Source of the DNA: Aphelocoma coerulescens
Lineage: Eukaryota > Chordata > Aves > Passeriformes > Corvidae
NCBI RefSeq assembly: GCF_041296385.1
Contig: NC_091014.1
Span: 20,993,578 to 21,057,577, forward strand
DNA: 64,000 nucleotides
Direction of reading: 5' to 3'
Shown here: in pieces, positions 59,001 to 64,000 of the stretch
How positions within the stretch are numbered: the first letter of the stretch is position 1
How the letters are laid out: the number at the start of each line of letters is the position of its first letter
Made by a program: the position numbers and the translations under genes
Notes under the pieces: model-generated
What the model was told of the DNA's origin: nothing
What the model saw: the letters and a program-made list of their open reading frames with translations, nothing else
Database searches by the model: none

Positions 59001-61906
59001 ACTGAAAAAAAAAAAAAAATCCAATTTGACAAAAAGATTGTGGAAGTGACTTTATATCCTGAATCTGGCGACTGCATTGCCTGAAAGCCTGAAAGCAAGA
59101 AAATAAAACTATCCTTTCTCCTTAGTTCTCTCAAAGTATTTAGACTGTGAAAATTGGTACAGTAGGTCCCATGCCAAAATTAACATGCTAAAAATGTCCT
59201 GTAGGCATGCACTCCATACAGATCAAATACAAGGGATTTTCAGAACAGCAGACTTGTTTCTAGAACCTACTTATGTAGCTTTTCCAAAAAAATATAAAGC
59301 TCATGTATTTTATCCAACTCCTACTTGAAGACTTTAACTGAGAGATTCATGCATAGAGAATAGATGTACTACCTGAGTACTGGCAAACTGCTATTTAAAG
59401 TAGAACAGACTTACATTTTATCTTGATTTAGATATTTCCTTCTATTTTGTAACAAGTAAAAAACAGAGAGACTAAAATAGCAAGGTGAATGTTTCTCAAG
59501 ATTCTGGTTTTAGAAGTTTAAGAAATCTTATTTGCTAGAGAGGCAAACAATCTTTAAACAGTTGGCATTAAAGAAGAAAAAAAATCCTTCAAACCTTGGA
59601 TCTTCTTCAAATATATATTGAATTCCTTGCCCGTGGTGCACATCCCAGTCAACAATTAGGATTCTGTACAGATCAGTAAAAGAAAACGTTCAGAGGAAGA
59701 GCCACAGCATCTTAATCTACAGAAGGTATAAATGGAAAATGTTTCTCTGAACCAAAAGGAAGATGACACCCAGAAAGCTCTAGACACTAATCTCAACCAG
59801 TACAGTGTCAGACTGATATTTACATATGAAGAGCTTCTCTGGAGCCAACCATGCACTTACCTCTGCAGACCATATTTCAGTTTTGCATATTCTGCTGCAA
59901 TAGCAACGTTGTTGAACAAACAGAACCCGTTAGCCGCATTTCTCTGGCTGTGGTGACCTGGAGGTCTGAACCAAAGTTTTGTAAGTTATTCACAACAAAA
60001 GAAATTTTGCTAAGTGAAAACTTCCTCACGTATTTTCTTACCTTACTAGTGCCATTCCATTGCGTACTTTTCCTGATACCACAGCGTCCACCAGCTGCAG
60101 AGTTGCCCCTACTGCGAGTCTGGCACAGCGGTAAGTGCTCTGAGAAAGAGAAACTCATCAACTTAAACAAGGCACAAGTGACATGCTTTAGCACCCCAGC
60201 TGCAAACTGTCTTGACATAATTCTACCCCACTGAAGCTGTCCAAAGATAGCTGAAACAGAACTTTACAGCACAGGTTCCAATGTGCTTTCCCCTAGGATT
60301 ACCAGTGATCACCATAATCTTTATAAGGATGTTCTCTGCGGAGCAGTTAAAAAATGTGAGATGGGCATAGGGAGAGGAACAACACGGCATCTTTGAAAAT
60401 AAGGAATGAAACCCTACAGAAACATAACACAGAAGACTTCATCTCCATTTCATGGCACAATATTTAAGAGCAATTGTTACCAAAATGTGATTTGCAGGTC
60501 ACTAATGGTCTACAGTGACATTAAGTGACAAAAATCGAGCTACAATTTGAGTAGTGCATTGTACTGGTATGATACAATTACAAAATAGGTGACAGGACAT
60601 TTGACCAATTTAAGTTACAGCATTATACTAAACTAGATAACAATAATATCATAAATAAATGTGAGACTACGTAAGTAGCAAAAAATGTATTTTTAATTTT
60701 CCCCTACTTAGAAAAATGCCACTCAGATGCACCAACACAAATAGCTGTAACTCCCAATAGAGGAAGCAGTTTAACTTACACACCGGATGAAAGAAAAAAG
60801 CATCATAGTTTTCAGAGACTCTTTTCAGCTCCTCCTCATTCATTGTCTGAGTGCTTTTTGCCACTTCCAAGTGCTCTAAACTGCAGGATAAAGAGAGATT
60901 AACACAACACCTAAGTAAGCAACTATAAATATTTTTTAGAAGTTTATTTTTATTCTTATGTATAAATCAGCATTCATTGCTTAAGATCCCACAGAATGAG
61001 AATGTAGATTTAGTGAAATAGCAGATTCCTAACTCAGCACCTATGCCATACTCAGTATGACACATTTTCCATTGAAATTAACAGAAGCCATTGAATTTTG
61101 GAGCACTCTTTTCAAATGGATCAAAATATAATCTGGAGATATGACATCTGCTGTTTCATTGAATTAATCTGAATGAAAGTTGAGTTTCAGACCTGTGAAC
61201 CAACAGGATCTCTTCCTCTCTTCCTTCTCTGGCAGGCACAGGGACACATCTTTCCACAAGACGGTAACTTTTAAGCTGCTCATAGGAGGATGTAAGTCTT
61301 TCTGGCACTTCAATATCACAAATGGGACTGAAAAGAAGCAATAATTATATTACTATAATATAATTATAGTACAGGTAACTAATACACTTCATAAAGCCTA
61401 GCTTTTAACTCCCCACTGTAAGAAGATACATCACCCTAAAAGAGAGATACATGAGAATAAACAGAAAAAAAAAATTCAGTGGTCAGTGGTCAAAATCCAA
61501 GGTCAATGATACTTTAGCTTCATAAACTATTTAATTAGCTGAAAACACGTTATTTAGGGGGCTACTCAGATGCCTCATCCTAACACTTTTGTTAAGGCCT
61601 CCCAGACTGGATGACTACAGCTCCTCAAATCCAGTTCCAGATGATTGTTACTCTATCTAGATACAAACTAGGAAAAAAAGAATATTTTTTCTCCTAAAGG
61701 AAAGGCTTTCTATTTACTTAGAGAATGACAGGAAGTATCACTAGGTACTTCCTATTACATTTACCAAAAATGCATTTATTTGGTACTGCCCTCACAACTG
61801 CTAATAAGAATCTATTAATAAAAACAACAGCAGTGACTTACTCACTCCAAAGTAGTTTGTGAGTGGCCATCTCCTCATCATAAATCAGCGCTGTTCCTGA
61901 AGCCAT
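47066..61906 (-). CDS. HDAC10: Histone deacetylase 10 (polyamine deacetylase)
   Basis: Class IIb zinc deacetylase that removes acetyl from N8-acetylspermidine in the cytosol. Exons 5' to 3': 61842-61906, 61193-61327, 60784-60880, 60042-60139, 59861-59965, 59595-59663, 58875-59001, 58342-58407, 57924-57983, 57449-57538, 56124-56230, 54474-54541, 53717-53987, 53005-53095, 51528-51613, 51011-51064, 50298-50382, 49679-49864, 47744-47903, 47066-47145. All phases agree; 699 residues (human 669). Catalytic part: [16 protein letters not shown] (tandem His), [13 protein letters not shown] (zinc Asp and His), [15 protein letters not shown] (third zinc ligand Asp, then the gatekeeper Glu that sets polyamine specificity), LEGGYHL (catalytic Tyr). 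The C-terminal part, ending in EWKMLQC, is the pseudo-deacetylase domain. The helix motif P(E/A)CE near the N-terminus reads PICD here. The start ATG at 61906 gives [14 protein letters not shown], close to human. The last exon is the least certain part: reading through the donor of 47744-47903 instead would give a different short end. Confidence 0.95.
54921..55002 (-). other. HDAC10: Cassette-like exon with an in-frame stop in HDAC10
   Basis: 82 nt with an acceptor (TTTTTATAATAG) and a good donor (CAGG|GTATGT) between coding exons 56124-56230 and 54474-54541. If included after the phase-2 end of the upstream exon it reads LCNGTTCP and then TAG. The conserved protein requires it to be skipped, as the flanking exons join in phase to give [15 protein letters not shown]. 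It could act as a poison exon or be an unused decoy. Confidence 0.3.
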
Positions 61907-62109
61907 TGCTACAGACTGAGCAGAACAAAACATTATTACACACTAGAAGTCAACTTAAACCACTTACTATTTCCCTAGATAGTGAGAATATAAGTACAGA
62001 GAGCGTACCTGCTTGCATGACAGTTTTGCACTTTGGACTTCGTTCTTACAGAATGAAATCAAAGAAAAGTATTTAGGACTCAGATTCTGACAAAACTGCA
62101 CCCACCGAA

Positions 62110-62880
62110 AGTGGGTGGGGGCAGGCAGGATTCCCAATGACCGAGTGTTCGAGAGCTGGGCCCTGGCATTTCTGGTGCAGGGGCACACCCAGCTCCCGAG
62201 CCCCCAGCCCCGGCCGGGCCGTACAAGCAGGTGAGGCTGCGAGCACAGGCCGCCTCCTCCCTCCACCGCACACACTTACCTGCGCGCCGAGGCCGAACAG
62301 CTGCTGCGGAGAACTTGAGCTACAAAGCCACTAAGTGGGAACAACGGGATTCCATACACCACGCGCACAACAGCTACAGAGATGCATTTGGTTTAGAACT
62401 TTATCGGTCTTTCAAAAGCCCCAGAGAGACACTGAGGAGGGATAAAGAAGCCGACGCGCGGACAGCGGATGCGAGCGCACTGCCGGCCGCGGGGCCGCGT
62501 CCCCTGGGCCCCGGGCCCGCTCCGCTCCGCCGCTCGCCTCCTCCGGAGCGCGGCAGCCCCCGAGAGCCTCTCACGGAGCCAGCCCAGCCCAGCCCAGCGC
62601 CCGGCCGACGCCTTCCGAGGGCAGGGAGGGCGGGGAGGCGGCGCGTCCCGGCCCCGTCTGTGGGCGTGCCGAGCGCAGCCCCCGCCCCGGCGCGCTGGAG
62701 CGCGGTGTGAATGCCGCTGTGGGAGTTGCGCCGGCCGCGCTGCGCGGTGCTGCGGAGCCGGGCGGGGCAGGCACAGGGGCACTGCGCGGCCGCAGGGCCC
62801 TGCGGTGGTGAGGCCGTGCCCGGGGAGTCTAGCCGCTGGAAGGGTTTTAGCGTGGAACTGGCCCAAGAGCAAAACAACCC
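62110..62880 (-). promoter_or_regulatory. HDAC10: CpG island and noncoding first exon of HDAC10
   Basis: GC-rich, CpG-dense block upstream of the HDAC10 start. A donor GCAG|GTAAGT (exon end at 62280) marks a noncoding first exon. A second possible noncoding exon ends at about 62011 (CAAGCAG|GTACGC). The start codon exon has its acceptor at about 61916 (TTGTTCTGCTCAG). The island could also drive a divergent plus-strand transcript, but no plus-strand coding exon is supported. Confidence 0.65.
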
Positions 62881-64000
62881 ACAGCCCCGGGCCGTGTGGC
62901 ATCCTCTGACATAAGGAAAAATAAAGTAAGAACCTGAACTAGAGGCATCACTCCTTCATTTCCGCAGTGATGTGGCCCGAGCGGGTCAGCCTGGGGCTGA
63001 TGCCTCTCCTGCCCCGCCCGAGGCGGGCCGGGGCAGCCGGCACGCGTGTGTACCCAGCTTCTTCGATTACTGGCCGCTTTTTTTCCTCGGTTTCCACTAG
63101 TTTCCCAGTTCATGGTAGAAAGTGATGGAACAGGTGTCATCACATTTGATAACCTGATACAAACCTGCACTTTTGGGGAATGTATCAGAAACCCAGATCA
63201 TTACAGGTGCGAATTCTAGAAATCTACTGCCCATAAACTTTCCCCGTATTTGTTTCCAAAAAATAGGACAACAATAGACACTGTATTACTGAAATAGTTT
63301 CTAATTTATGTATTACCACCTGTTACTGTGTTTATTATACGCATTTATACAACTAAAATTGTCAAGTTCTGTCCACCTTCATGTAGTCTTTAATGTCAGT
63401 GTATTGCACCGACCATGAGGATGCTAATCATGTTCCTACAGTAATATTTTTTTTAATATTTTGACTTCATTAGTTCCCTGCAGACCTTTTAGAGAACGAG
63501 TAAAGTTTATACATTGACCTTTTTAATGTGTGTGAAAATGAAAAGGGGCTTTTCAGTAGCAGGGATCTGATTTATGACACCCAGTAACCAAATCTTCTTG
63601 CAATTGGGGCCAGCCATACCGTGTTTAGAGATACTTATTCTTCTCTTTATTCCACTCTGATTCCGGCAAAAGCGACCAGCAGAGGGCTGCCTCCTTTCAA
63701 AGTACTCCAATGGGAGAAAATGAGGTGGATTCATGAAATATTAGGCAAGGGAAGGTTTAGATAACTGGAGAAAATGGTAGAATGGAGGGTATAGACAAAC
63801 ACATGAAAAGTAGTCAGCTGGACTTGAAACTGGTTTGTGCTGGTTTTTGCACATACTACAATTTGTTTTAATCATAACTCAAAGAAACATTTATCCATAG
63901 CTGTCCAAGTTCAAACTGGATGAGAGTAGCTGTAACACTACCAAAAGGAACCCTGATAACATTGGGGTTTGAGTTCAACTTAAAATAAAATTCAAAAGGA
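62881..64000. other. Upstream of HDAC10, nothing recognised
   Basis: Mostly AT-rich after about 63.06 kb. In human the next gene is MAPK12, but no MAPK exon is visible here; it may lie beyond the window. Confidence 0.35.

Noticed and set aside
62231..62909. Open frames up to 169 codons on both strands upstream of HDAC10
   Set aside because: CpG-island composition artefacts overlapping in several frames. No domain and no conserved start.
62881..64000. Start of MAPK12, the next gene in the human order
   Set aside because: No kinase motif or splice-bounded coding exon is visible in this stretch on either strand.

Overview
This window is vertebrate nuclear DNA, most probably from a bird. Genes are split into small exons with GT-AG introns. 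Two CR1-type LINE fragments carry the 3' motif typical of avian CR1, a short solo LTR of endogenous-retrovirus type is present, and GC-rich promoter islands contain G/C-rich pentanucleotide arrays. Gene order SELENOO (+), TUBGCP6 (-), HDAC10 (-) matches the conserved vertebrate block known from human 22q13.33. A passerine is possible but not proven.

Layout: (1) 1-9390 holds the last eight coding exons of SELENOO; the 5' part lies outside the window. The reading frame crosses an in-frame TGA (selenocysteine) three codons before the stop, and a well-formed SECIS hairpin lies about 330 nt downstream. (2) 9.4-14.1 kb is intergenic or 3'UTR and carries a CR1 fragment and a solo LTR with matching target-site repeats. 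(3) 14.1-20 kb carries a set of minus-strand exon-like segments with good splice sites and partly compatible phases, plus a CpG island at 19.85-20.86 kb. I do not recognise this gene. One exon looks helical and Cys-rich, another looks like the end of an Ig domain. (4) 22.6-45.8 kb is the complete TUBGCP6: 25 coding exons, about 1742 residues, consistent phase throughout, with a noncoding first exon in a CpG island. (5) 47.07-62.28 kb is HDAC10: 20 coding exons, about 699 residues, consistent phase throughout, noncoding first exon(s) and a CpG island. (6) 62.9-64.0 kb has no feature I can support.

The three recognised genes share a neighbourhood, not a pathway: SELENOO is a mitochondrial pseudokinase that AMPylates proteins, TUBGCP6 is a subunit of the gamma-tubulin ring complex, and HDAC10 is a cytosolic polyamine deacetylase. 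The points most worth checking are the possible unannotated gene between SELENOO and TUBGCP6, a phase-compatible splice in the last SELENOO exon that would remove the selenocysteine codon, and a stop-containing cassette exon in HDAC10.
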